From NCBI GenBank assembly GCA_041609995.1, contig JBFIPU010000037.1, forward strand, positions 1 through 24,631: 24,631 nt of DNA. The letters are read 5' to 3'. Below, in pieces: positions 5,911-12,997 of this stretch (positions are counted from its first letter, which is position 1; each line of letters starts with the position of its first letter). This DNA is from JABDOU01 sp041609995 (GTDB lineage: Bacteria > Actinomycetota > Acidimicrobiia > Spongiisociales > SHLN01). Below the pieces are notes generated by a model that searched no databases, was not told the origin of the DNA, and was given only the letters and a program-made list of their open reading frames with translations. The position numbers and the translations under genes were made by a program.

Positions 5911-7364
5911 ATGAGCTGACCGAATCGGACATCCAGGAGATCATCGGCCGGGTGCAGGCGCGGCTCGCCGCTGTCGAGGGCGGAGCCCCCGCCTCAACGC
6001 TGGCGGCCCGGGCCGAGCTCGACCGTGACATCGAGCTCGGCGACGGTATCCATCCGGGGATCGAGGAGGCGGTGGTGGCGGCCCGGAGAGCACAGGCCTC
6101 GTACGCCAGTGAGGGTCTGAGAACCCGCCACCGCATCATCGACGCCGTCCGGGCGGCAATGGTGGCCGAAGCCGACAACCTGGCGCGCCTGGCCCACACC
6201 GAAACCGGGCTCGGGCGCCACGAAGACAAGATCAAGAAGAACTTGCTGGTGTCGACCAAGACCCCCGGCCCCGAGGACCTCGAGCCGGTCGCCGTCACGG
6301 GCGACGACGGCATGGCCGTCACCGAATGGGCACCGGTCGGCCTGGTGGGGGCGATCACCCCCACCACCAACCCGACCTCGACCATCATCAACAACTCGAT
6401 CTCGATTTTGTCAGCAGGCAATGCGGTCGTCTTCAATGTGCACCCCAACGCCAAGAGGACCTCGGCCGAGAACATCCGCCTCCTCAACCGGGCGATCGTG
6501 GCCGCCGACGGCCCCCGCGACCTCATCACCGCGGCGGCTGAGCCCACGCTGGACAGCGCCAAGGCCCTCATGGCCCACCCCGACGTCCGCGTGTTGCTCG
6601 TCACCGGCGGACCAGGGGTCGTCAAAGAGGCCCTCAGCGCCGGCAAGCGGGCCGTGACCGCCGGCCCGGGCAATCCGCCGGTGGTGGTGGACGAAACGGC
6701 CGACATCGACAAGGCCGCTGACTCGATCGTGGCCGGAGCGTCTTTCGACAACAACGTCATCTGCACCGACGAAAAGGAGGCAATCGTCGTCGACTCGGTG
6801 GCCGACCGGCTCCTGCGGGCGATGGACAAACGCGACACATACCTGCTCAAGCCGCACGAGCTGACGCGCCTCGAGCGGGTGATCTTCCACGAGCTCGGGC
6901 CGCCCAACAAACCTGGCGTCATCAACCCGGCGTTCATCGGCAAGAACGCATCGGTGATCCTCAACGAGATCGGGGTCCAGGTCGGTGAGGAAGTCCGGCT
7001 GGTGGTGGCCGAGGTGCCGAACGAGCACAGCCTGGTATGGACCGAGCAGATGATGCCGGTTTTTCCGGTGACGCGGGTACGCAACGTCGAGGCCGCCATC
7101 GACCTGGCCGTCCGGGCCGAGCACGGATTCCGGCACACGGCCGGCATCCACTCCAGCAACGTCGACGCCATCACGGACATGGCCCGGGCCATGAACTGTT
7201 CGATCTTCGTCGCCAACGGACCGTTCTATGCCGGCCTGGGAGAAGGGGGCGAGGGATATACGTCGTTCTCGATCGCCAGTCCCAGCGGCGACGGCCTCAC
7301 CCGGCCCCGTACGTTCTCCCGACCCCGCCGCGTCAACGTGGTCGGCGCATTGCGGATTGTGTGA
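5907..7364 (+). CDS. CoA-acylating aldehyde dehydrogenase (EutE/PduP type), BMC cargo
   Basis: A 485-residue aldehyde dehydrogenase that should oxidise acetaldehyde from DeoC to acetyl-CoA with NAD+. Features include the conserved WAPVGLVGAITPTTNPTSTIINN, the cofactor-binding stretch HPNAKRTSAENI, VLLVTGGPGVVKEAL, the AGPGNPPVVVDE segment, and catalytic Cys286 in FDNNVICTDEKE. Near the C-terminus HTAGIHSSN and FVANGPFYAGLGEGGEGY follow the CoA-dependent BMC subgroup. Residues 4-22 (LTESDIQEIIGRVQARLAA) are an amphipathic helix followed by a flexible linker, the usual encapsulation peptide of PduP/EutE-like enzymes. The ATG has no ribosome-binding site and is preceded by a GC hairpin and a minicistron. 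The gene ends with TGA overlapping a three-codon frame (ATG GCC GGC TGA) that itself overlaps the next start. Confidence 0.93.
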   Translation: MNELTESDIQEIIGRVQARLAAVEGGAPASTLAARAELDRDIELGDGIHPGIEEAVVAARRAQASYASEGLRTRHRIIDAVRAAMVAEADNLARLAHTETGLGRHEDKIKKNLLVSTKTPGPEDLEPVAVTGDDGMAVTEWAPVGLVGAITPTTNPTSTIINNSISILSAGNAVVFNVHPNAKRTSAENIRLLNRAIVAADGPRDLITAAAEPTLDSAKALMAHPDVRVLLVTGGPGVVKEALSAGKRAVTAGPGNPPVVVDETADIDKAADSIVAGASFDNNVICTDEKEAIVVDSVADRLLRAMDKRDTYLLKPHELTRLERVIFHELGPPNKPGVINPAFIGKNASVILNEIGVQVGEEVRLVVAEVPNEHSLVWTEQMMPVFPVTRVRNVEAAIDLAVRAEHGFRHTAGIHSSNVDAITDMARAMNCSIFVANGPFYAGLGEGGEGYTSFSIASPSGDGLTRPRTFSRPRRVNVVGALRIV

Positions 7365-7374
7365 TGGCCGGCTG

Positions 7375-7947
7375 ATGGCAATTGCGCTCCTCGAGTTCCA
7401 GTCGATTGCCGCTGGAATCGAATCGGGCGACGCGGTGGTGAAGCGGGCCAAAGTCGAAGTCCTCCACGCCGGAACCGTGCAGCCGGGTCACTACCTACTC
7501 CTGCTCACCGGGTCGGTCGGCGAGCTGGAGGAGGCCATCGACGCGGCTGACCTGATCGGATTCGAATTCGTGACGGACCGGGTCTTCCTCCCCGATCCGC
7601 ACCCCCAGCTCAGGGCAGCGCTGTCAGGCACCCGCAGCCCGGGTGGAGGCGAAGCGCTCGGAATAATCGAGACGTCGACCGTGGCCGCCAGCCTGGTGGC
7701 GGCCGACGCGGGCCTCAAAGGCGCTGTGGTCACATTGCGGGAGATATTCCTCGCCGACGGGCTGGGCGGGAAGGGGTACCTCCTTTTCGGGGGACCGGTG
7801 GTCGAGGTCGAAGCCGCAGTGGAGGTTGCCTGCGAGCGGGCCGGCAATCGTGTAATCGCCTCACGGGTCATAGCCCAGCTCCACGCCGAGATGGAACACA
7901 ACCTCGCCGCCGATGGAAGATTCTCTGCCCGGGTACGAGGAAGCTGA
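7375..7947 (+). CDS. Tandem BMC-domain shell protein (BMC-T), second copy
   Basis: A 190-residue protein with two BMC domains: residues ~1-85 (ALLEFQSIAAGIESGDAVVKRAKVEVL, then HYLLLLTGSVGELEEAIDAAD) and ~93-178 (ALGIIETSTVAASLVAADAGLKGAVVTL, then GGKGYLLFGGPVVEVEAAVEVA). It resembles the BMC-T proteins of Haliangium-type shells rather than the first BMC-T of this operon. ATG 7375 is 10 nt after the aldehyde dehydrogenase stop; the frame is open further upstream, but that part lies inside the dehydrogenase gene. The stop overlaps the next start as TGATG. It probably forms trimeric facet tiles mixed with the BMC-H hexamers. Confidence 0.9.
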   Translation: MAIALLEFQSIAAGIESGDAVVKRAKVEVLHAGTVQPGHYLLLLTGSVGELEEAIDAADLIGFEFVTDRVFLPDPHPQLRAALSGTRSPGGGEALGIIETSTVAASLVAADAGLKGAVVTLREIFLADGLGGKGYLLFGGPVVEVEAAVEVACERAGNRVIASRVIAQLHAEMEHNLAADGRFSARVRGS

Positions 7948-8291
7948 TGCACCTGGCACGAGTCATCGGCACCGTGGTGGCCACCGAGCGCACGCCCGAC
8001 CTCGGCGGCGTGAGATTTCTCATCATCCAACCTCTCAGCCGCGACCTGGAGCCGACCGGCCGGCCGGTGGTCGCCGCCGACGGCGTCGCCATGGCCGGCC
8101 GGGGTGAGTTGATCTATTTCGTCGGCTCGAGAGAGGCCGCCCAGGCCATGCCCGAGCCGTTCGTGCCCATCGACCACGCCGTCGTCGGTATCGTCGACCA
8201 CGTCAATATCCGGCCGCTCGCCCGGCCGGCAGTCCGCAAAGCCACGACCAAGAAGACCTCCAAGCCGCGTACCAAGAAGGCTGGAGCATGA
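7947..8291 (+). CDS. BMC-P pentameric vertex protein (EutN/CcmL family), copy 2, with basic tail
   Basis: Residues 1-~92 are a EutN/CcmL domain (HLARVIGTVVATERTPDLGGVRFLIIQPL, then VVAADGVAMAGRGELIYFVGSREA, then IDHAVVGIVDHVNI). The protein has an unusual C-terminal extension (~93-114) dominated by Lys, Arg, Thr, Pro and Ala (RKATTKKTSKPRTKKAGA). This resembles histone-H1-like or nucleic-acid-binding tails and is absent from the other two BMC-P here. The start overlaps the preceding BMC-T stop (TGATG), and the stop overlaps the next start (ATGA, 8288-8291), so three shell genes are translationally chained. Confidence 0.92.
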   Translation: MHLARVIGTVVATERTPDLGGVRFLIIQPLSRDLEPTGRPVVAADGVAMAGRGELIYFVGSREAAQAMPEPFVPIDHAVVGIVDHVNIRPLARPAVRKATTKKTSKPRTKKAGA

Positions 8292-8554
8292 AACTCGCCC
8301 GGGTGGCCGGCACGGTCGTTTCGACCATCAGCGCGCCGATCTTCGACCATCAGCGGCTGCTGTTCTGTGACTACTTGTCGGCGGCCGGCGAAGAGACCGG
8401 CGATTACGTGATTGCAGTCGATGTCGTCGACGCCGGCGCAGGAGAGACGGTGTTGATCCTGGACGAGGGCAACGGCGCCCGCCAGATCATGGGCGAAGCG
8501 GTTGCCCCGATCCGGGCGGTAGTCGTCGCCATCGTCGACGAGGTGGATCGCTGA
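8288..8554 (+). CDS. BMC-P pentameric vertex protein (EutN/CcmL family), copy 3
   Basis: The last gene of the BMC operon: an 88-residue EutN/CcmL protein without extensions (KLARVAGTVVSTISAPIFDHQRLLFCDYL, then YVIAVDVVDAGAGETVLILDEGNGARQI, then IRAVVVAIVDEVDR). It overlaps the second BMC-P by 4 nt (ATGA). Having three divergent pentamer genes, as in some other shell systems, suggests vertices with different properties or mixed occupancy. Its TGA abuts the stop of the convergent DUF1028 gene with no intergenic space, so no operon terminator sits between them. Confidence 0.93.
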   Translation: MKLARVAGTVVSTISAPIFDHQRLLFCDYLSAAGEETGDYVIAVDVVDAGAGETVLILDEGNGARQIMGEAVAPIRAVVVAIVDEVDR

Positions 8555-9397
8555 TCACACCTCGATATGAAGTTGGCGAAGAATCTCCCGTTCCACTTCT
8601 GCCCCCTCCGACCAACGCATCTCCAGGTTCTCGGTGCCGATCCACGAGAACAAGGCCCCCTTCAGCTGATCGGAGTAGCTGACTGCATCGACGGGGAATC
8701 CGCGCTCCGACAGAGCGGAAGCCAGCCGCCGGGCGAGATCCTCGTCGACCTCGACGAAATCCAGCGTTGCCGGGTTGGGGAACAACATTCCGTGAATCGA
8801 GACCAGCCGGGCGAGTTCGGCCACCGGCGCCGGGTGATCGTCCACGCGCAAGTCGACGGCCACATCGGTCTCCCCGAGATATCCGCCGCCCGTGCGCACC
8901 ACCAATACGGCCGCCGATTGCCTGCCGCGCCGGTCCCCCCCGGCTCCATCACCGGCCGCCAGGGCGGCCAGCAGCTTCGAGGTCAAGTCAGCCGTTTCGG
9001 CCTCGAATGCGCCAGCCATCTCGCGGAGAACATCCGCTCCGGTCAGGATGTTGCCCTGGCACGTATAGACATCGCCGATCAGGTGGCCGGCCCACTCCGT
9101 GCATTCACCTCCGGTGAACGCTGCCCCGGTGCCGGCGGCGTCCACCACCCCCAACTGGCGGTGCTCCCGGCCGTCGTCTGGAGCGATCAGTCGATCGACG
9201 ACCTCTGACGCCGGACGGCGCTCGAGGAGGTCGAGGCCGGCCGGCCCATAGCCGATATTGGCGTACGCCTGGGTCGCCAGTGCGCCCACCCCGGCGCGAG
9301 CCCACGGCACGACCGAACCGGCAGCCAGGAACTTGGAAGCGACTGCCACCCCCCACTCCCCTGCGTCCAGGTCGGCAGCCACGATCGAGAACGTCAT
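8555..9397 (-). CDS. DUF1028 (Ntn-hydrolase superfamily) protein
   Basis: A 280-residue protein with the features of COG3342/DUF1028: the N-terminal MTFSIVAADLDAGEWGVAVASKFLA, then VVPWARAGVGALATQAYANIGYGPAGLDLL, ECTEWAGHLIGD and CQGNILTG. The family belongs to the Ntn-hydrolase superfamily; Thr2 exposed after Met removal would be the usual nucleophile position, but no substrate is known to me. It is convergent with the BMC operon (stop codons abut) and is probably not part of it. The lipoprotein hydrolase lies 39 bp upstream on the same strand, so the two may be co-transcribed. The ATG at 9397 matches the usual N-terminus of the family. Confidence 0.85.
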   Translation of the reverse strand: MTFSIVAADLDAGEWGVAVASKFLAAGSVVPWARAGVGALATQAYANIGYGPAGLDLLERRPASEVVDRLIAPDDGREHRQLGVVDAAGTGAAFTGGECTEWAGHLIGDVYTCQGNILTGADVLREMAGAFEAETADLTSKLLAALAAGDGAGGDRRGRQSAAVLVVRTGGGYLGETDVAVDLRVDDHPAPVAELARLVSIHGMLFPNPATLDFVEVDEDLARRLASALSERGFPVDAVSYSDQLKGALFSWIGTENLEMRWSEGAEVEREILRQLHIEV

Positions 9398-9436
9398 GCC
9401 GGAAGGCTAGAGAACGGTGGCCTATGGCGGCCCCGG

Positions 9437-10582
9437 CTACCGGTCCAAGAAGCCCGCGATCGCGACGACGACGTCATCTGACACCTCTCTCCCGATATCG
9501 GCCGGGGTCATGGCCACCGGATCGGTCTCGTCCACACAGTTGAGCGCGTGCGTCAGGCACGGAAAGACCCGGACCACGAAATCCTGGCCCTCCGTCTTGC
9601 CGACCTCTGACAGATGAGCGCGCCATGCTTCCGCCTCGGCTGCCGGTACGTTCCAATCCAAGTCCCCGTTTACCACCAGGAGAGGCTGGGTGATGACGGC
9701 AGCTTTGGAAACCGACGCCTCGTCGAGGGCGAACCAACCACGCCAGAACTCGGCATCCACCCCGCCCACCGGCTCGTCTCCACCCGCCCGTATCGCTCCC
9801 AGCCCTTCGACCAGTTCAGAAATGGGCGTCACCGACGGTGAGGCGGCGGCAGCATCACGCGACGCACCCAGCTCGACCAGCAGGTCAACGATGCGGTCGC
9901 GTTGCGATTCGATGATCTGGTCGATCGGTCGAAACGGTCCGGCGATCATGACACCGGCCGCCACGGCCGGGTCGTCGGCCAGGATGGTCGTGATGAACTG
10001 GGCCCCCTGGCTGTGCCCGATGACGGCGAGGCGCTCCGAATCCACGGCCGGCTGCTCCCTGAGCCATGCAACGGCAGCTCTGGCGTCGGCCAGAAAGGTG
10101 CCAATCGTGAGGTCATCCTCGGGTACCGGGTAATCGTTGTCGCGGCAACCGTTGAAAGAGCCGCACGTTCGCTTGTCGTACGTGACAACCGCGAAACCGT
10201 GGTCCTGCAGGCCGTCGCCGAGTTCAGCGAAGACCGGAACGTTGAACCCGAATTGCATGCCGACCTGGCCAGGGATGCGAGCATCACGATCAACCGGACC
10301 GCTGCCGTGGATCAACACGACCGCGGGCACGACAGTCCCTTCCTCGCGCGCGGGCAGCCGCAGGCTTCCCTCCAGGGTCAACCCCGCCGCCGGAATCGCT
10401 ACCTCCGTGGTGGTTGCTCCGAGTTGCGGCGCCCCGTCAACCCGGGTTGAGTTGGGTGGGGTTTCAGCCGGTTGTCCGTCAGATGTCGTCGTCCCGGTCT
10501 CCTCCCCAGAATCAGAACACGCGCCGATCAGGATCACGAGCACGCCGACCACCAGCCAGTTCGAAAAGGACATGCCGGGCAT
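9437..10582 (-). CDS. Secreted lipoprotein alpha/beta hydrolase
   Basis: A 381-residue protein. Residues 1-22 form a lipoprotein signal peptide (NWLVVGVLVILIGAC, lipidated Cys22), followed by a Ser/Thr/Gly/Glu-rich linker to ~55. The rest is an alpha/beta hydrolase: oxyanion region VVLIHGSGPVDRDAR, nucleophile Ser191 in the elbow GHSQG, a likely acid in VVNGDLDWNVP, and the catalytic His in FPCLTHALN. It should act as an esterase, lipase or peptidase outside the membrane. Cys140 and Cys146 (RTCGSFNGC) and one further Cys near the C-terminal His could form disulfides. ATG 10582 (MPGM) is preceded by a GAGGG sequence; ATG 10573 is an alternative start that leaves the signal peptide intact. The longer upstream frame would run across the divergent alcohol dehydrogenase gene and is not used. 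Confidence 0.88.
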   Translation of the reverse strand: MPGMSFSNWLVVGVLVILIGACSDSGEETGTTTSDGQPAETPPNSTRVDGAPQLGATTTEVAIPAAGLTLEGSLRLPAREEGTVVPAVVLIHGSGPVDRDARIPGQVGMQFGFNVPVFAELGDGLQDHGFAVVTYDKRTCGSFNGCRDNDYPVPEDDLTIGTFLADARAAVAWLREQPAVDSERLAVIGHSQGAQFITTILADDPAVAAGVMIAGPFRPIDQIIESQRDRIVDLLVELGASRDAAAASPSVTPISELVEGLGAIRAGGDEPVGGVDAEFWRGWFALDEASVSKAAVITQPLLVVNGDLDWNVPAAEAEAWRAHLSEVGKTEGQDFVVRVFPCLTHALNCVDETDPVAMTPADIGREVSDDVVVAIAGFLDR

Positions 10583-10615
10583 GGTAAATGAACCCTCACG
10601 CCATAAGATCGCACG

Positions 10616-11647
10616 ATGGAGTCCTTCAAAGCCGTCCGCCTCGTCGGGCGGCGCGAGCCACTGGTGGAAGAACAGATGCCGGTCCCCGAGGTCGGTCCGG
10701 GAGAAACCCTGGTGAGGGTGGCGGCGGCCGGGATTTGCCATTCCGATGCCCATTACTGGCTCGGTGATCCCAAGCTGCCGCCGCTCCCCCGCACGCTGGG
10801 GCACGAGATCGCCGGGGTGGTCGCGGGCGTGGCCGACGATGTGACCGACATCAGTATTGGGGATCGGGTCGGCATCCACTATCAGACCAGCTGCGGCGTT
10901 TGTGAGTATTGCCTCGCCGGCAACGACCAGTTCTGCACCACCGGCAAGATGTTCGGCAACAGCATCGATGGCGGCTATGCGGAGCTGGTCCTGGCGCCGG
11001 CCCGGAACCTCGTGCCGATACCCCCTGGTGTGGAGCTATCGCATGCGGCGGTGATGATGTGCTCCAGTGCCACGGTATTTCACGCCCTCGAGCGGGCCCG
11101 CCTCGCCGCGGGCGAGGCCGTAGCCGTATTCGGGCTGGGCGGCCTCGGGCAATCGGCTGTCCAACTCGCCAAAGCACGGGGAGCGGCCCAGGTCTTCGGG
11201 GTTGACCTCTCATCCGCCAAGCTCGAGCTCGCCGAGCGGTACGGCGCCATCCCGATTCGAGGTGGAGATCGGGCGTCCCAGGAGATCCTTTCGGCCGGCG
11301 GCGTCGACGTGGCACTCGAGTTGGTTGGCTCGCATGTCACGATGCGGCAGGCGATCGACGTCTTGAAACCGTTCGGTCGGGCCATGGCGGTCGGGCTCGC
11401 CAGCCGACCTACCGAGTTCACGCCGTTCAGCGATTTGATCGGTCGTGAAGCCGAAATCCTGGGCGTGGCAGATCACCTCCGTACCGAGCTCCCGGAGCTG
11501 CTGGACATTGCGGCCGCCGGTGATCTCGACCTGACCGGCATTGTCACTTCCGAAATCCCGCTCCAAGCCGGCCCCGTGAACGAGGCGATCAAGCGCCTGG
11601 CAGAATTCGGCGAAGGCGTACGAACCGTCATCCGCCCCGATGTGTGA
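10616..11647 (+). CDS. Zinc-dependent alcohol dehydrogenase (MDR family)
   Basis: A 343-residue medium-chain dehydrogenase. Catalytic zinc ligands are Cys41 (GICHSDAHYW), His63 and the neighbouring Glu64 (LGHEIAG). Structural zinc cysteines are Cys93, Cys96, Cys99 and Cys107 (CGVCEYCLAGNDQFC). The Rossmann fingerprint GLGGLG is at 173-178, followed by VFGVDLSSAKLELA, which ends in an acidic residue and so favours NAD(H). The family oxidises primary and secondary alcohols or reduces aldehydes. It diverges from the hydrolase with 33 bp between starts. Although near the BMC locus, it is separated from it by two opposite-strand genes and has no N-terminal targeting helix, so a role in recycling NADH for the compartment is possible but unsupported. 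Confidence 0.92.
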   Translation: MESFKAVRLVGRREPLVEEQMPVPEVGPGETLVRVAAAGICHSDAHYWLGDPKLPPLPRTLGHEIAGVVAGVADDVTDISIGDRVGIHYQTSCGVCEYCLAGNDQFCTTGKMFGNSIDGGYAELVLAPARNLVPIPPGVELSHAAVMMCSSATVFHALERARLAAGEAVAVFGLGGLGQSAVQLAKARGAAQVFGVDLSSAKLELAERYGAIPIRGGDRASQEILSAGGVDVALELVGSHVTMRQAIDVLKPFGRAMAVGLASRPTEFTPFSDLIGREAEILGVADHLRTELPELLDIAAAGDLDLTGIVTSEIPLQAGPVNEAIKRLAEFGEGVRTVIRPDV

Positions 11648-11684
11648 CATTCCAGCCGACTCGACCGGCGGGTAGCGTCTCGGT

Positions 11685-12029
11685 ATGGCTGTCAACGGTG
11701 TCCACACGCTCCTGTATTCATCCGAGCCAGAAGAACTCCGGGCAGTGCTCAGAGATGTCTTCGGCTGGAATCATGTCGACGACGGAAACGGCTGGCTGAT
11801 CTACGCACTCCCCCCGGCGGAGATCGCCGTCCATCCGGGTGAGCGACCTTCACACGAGATCTCCCTGATGTGCGACGATCTCGCAACAACGATGCAGGAG
11901 CTCGAATCGAAGGGAATCCGGTTCGCCGGCGAGCCGTCCGATGAAGGCTGGGGCATTGCGGTCACGATGATCCTCCCGGGCGAGGTGCAGATGCTGCTCT
12001 ACGAACCGCGGCACGAAACGGCGATCTGA
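11685..12029 (+). CDS. Small VOC family (glyoxalase/bleomycin-resistance-like) protein
   Basis: A 114-residue single VOC domain: GVHTLLYSSEPEELRAVLRDVFGW at the start, SHEISLMCDDLATTMQELESKGIRFAGEP in the middle and VQMLLYEPRHE at the end. Possible metal ligands are His7, His57 and Glu107. Such proteins form dimers; the reaction is unknown. It lies 37 nt after the alcohol dehydrogenase and 6 nt before the EamA transporter gene, so the three may be one transcript. The sequence is more divergent from the VOC protein at the left end than a recent duplicate would be. Confidence 0.85.
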   Translation: MAVNGVHTLLYSSEPEELRAVLRDVFGWNHVDDGNGWLIYALPPAEIAVHPGERPSHEISLMCDDLATTMQELESKGIRFAGEPSDEGWGIAVTMILPGEVQMLLYEPRHETAI

Positions 12030-12035
12030 TCCGGC

Positions 12036-12863
12036 ATGGGCGCATTGCCGCTCGTCCTGGTTCTGTCATCTGCCCTCCTCCACGCCGGCTGGAATCTGGT
12101 CGTCAAGTCCAGCTCCGATCGGCTGGTGGCCGGCTGGGCCCAGGTGGTGTCGGCCGGCGTCGTCATGCTTCCGTTGCTGCTGGTCAACCCCATCCCCACC
12201 TCGGTGATGGGTTTCGTTGTGATCTCGGCGTTCGTTCACTCTTTCTACATCTCGTCGCTGGTGGCCGCCTACGAACGAGGCGAACTGTCGCTCGTGTATC
12301 CGGTGGCGCGAGGAACGGCCCCGGTGTTGGTCACGATCGCGGCCGCCCTGCTGCTCGACGACCTGCCTTCGGCCGGCGGCCTGGTTGCCATCGCGCTCGT
12401 GGTAATCGGAATCCTGTGGCTGGCCCGGGGCACCAACACCGAAGGATGGCAGTGGGCACTCATGACCGCCGTCGCCATCTCTTCCTACACCTTGATCGAC
12501 GGCGCCGCCGTCCGCACGCTCGACAGCGCCCTCGGGTACACCGCCGCTGTCTTCGCCGCCCACGCGCTCGTGTTCACGCCGATCGTCATCGTCCGCCGGG
12601 GGGTGGCACCGATCATCGACACGTTGCGGCGAGAAGGTGGCCGCCACCTGCTCGGCGGAACGGCCTCAGCAGGTGCATACCTCCTCGTGCTGGCAGCCGC
12701 CCGCCTGGCACCGCTGGGTCTGGTCTCGGCATTTCGGGAGACATCGGTCGTCATCGGGGCGCTGGCGGGATGGCTCATCCTGCGGGAGCCGGATGCCAGG
12801 CATCGGCTGCGGGGAGCCTCGTTGGTGGCAGTCGGCCTGGGCGTCTTGATCCTGGCCGGCTGA
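12036..12863 (+). CDS. EamA/DMT superfamily transporter
   Basis: A 275-residue integral membrane protein with about ten hydrophobic helices arranged as two EamA repeats. The first half shows SSALLHAGWNLVVKSS, VYPVARGTAPVLVTIAAALLL and LVVIGILWLARG. The second shows AISSYTLIDGAAVRTL, GAYLLVLAAARLAPLGLVSAFRETSVVIGALAGWLILRE and SLVAVGLGVLILAG. DMT transporters export or exchange amino acids, nucleotides, sugars or drug-like metabolites; specificity cannot be read from sequence. It starts 6 nt after the VOC gene. Confidence 0.88.
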   Translation: MGALPLVLVLSSALLHAGWNLVVKSSSDRLVAGWAQVVSAGVVMLPLLLVNPIPTSVMGFVVISAFVHSFYISSLVAAYERGELSLVYPVARGTAPVLVTIAAALLLDDLPSAGGLVAIALVVIGILWLARGTNTEGWQWALMTAVAISSYTLIDGAAVRTLDSALGYTAAVFAAHALVFTPIVIVRRGVAPIIDTLRREGGRHLLGGTASAGAYLLVLAAARLAPLGLVSAFRETSVVIGALAGWLILREPDARHRLRGASLVAVGLGVLILAG

Positions 12864-12997
12864 AGCCGGGGTATGCCCCCGCCAGGCAGGCGCCCTCTTC
12901 GTATGCGGCGAGATGGCCTATTGGGCCGGGTACAACGGCCATATCCATAGCCAACTCCCCGATCTACCGTCCCCGGGGAGACGTCGAGAGAGTTCTC

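Noticed and set aside
10616..11647. Alcohol dehydrogenase as part of the BMC core
   Set aside because: It has no targeting helix, belongs to the Zn-MDR family rather than the usual BMC iron-dependent type, and is separated from the operon by two opposite-strand genes.
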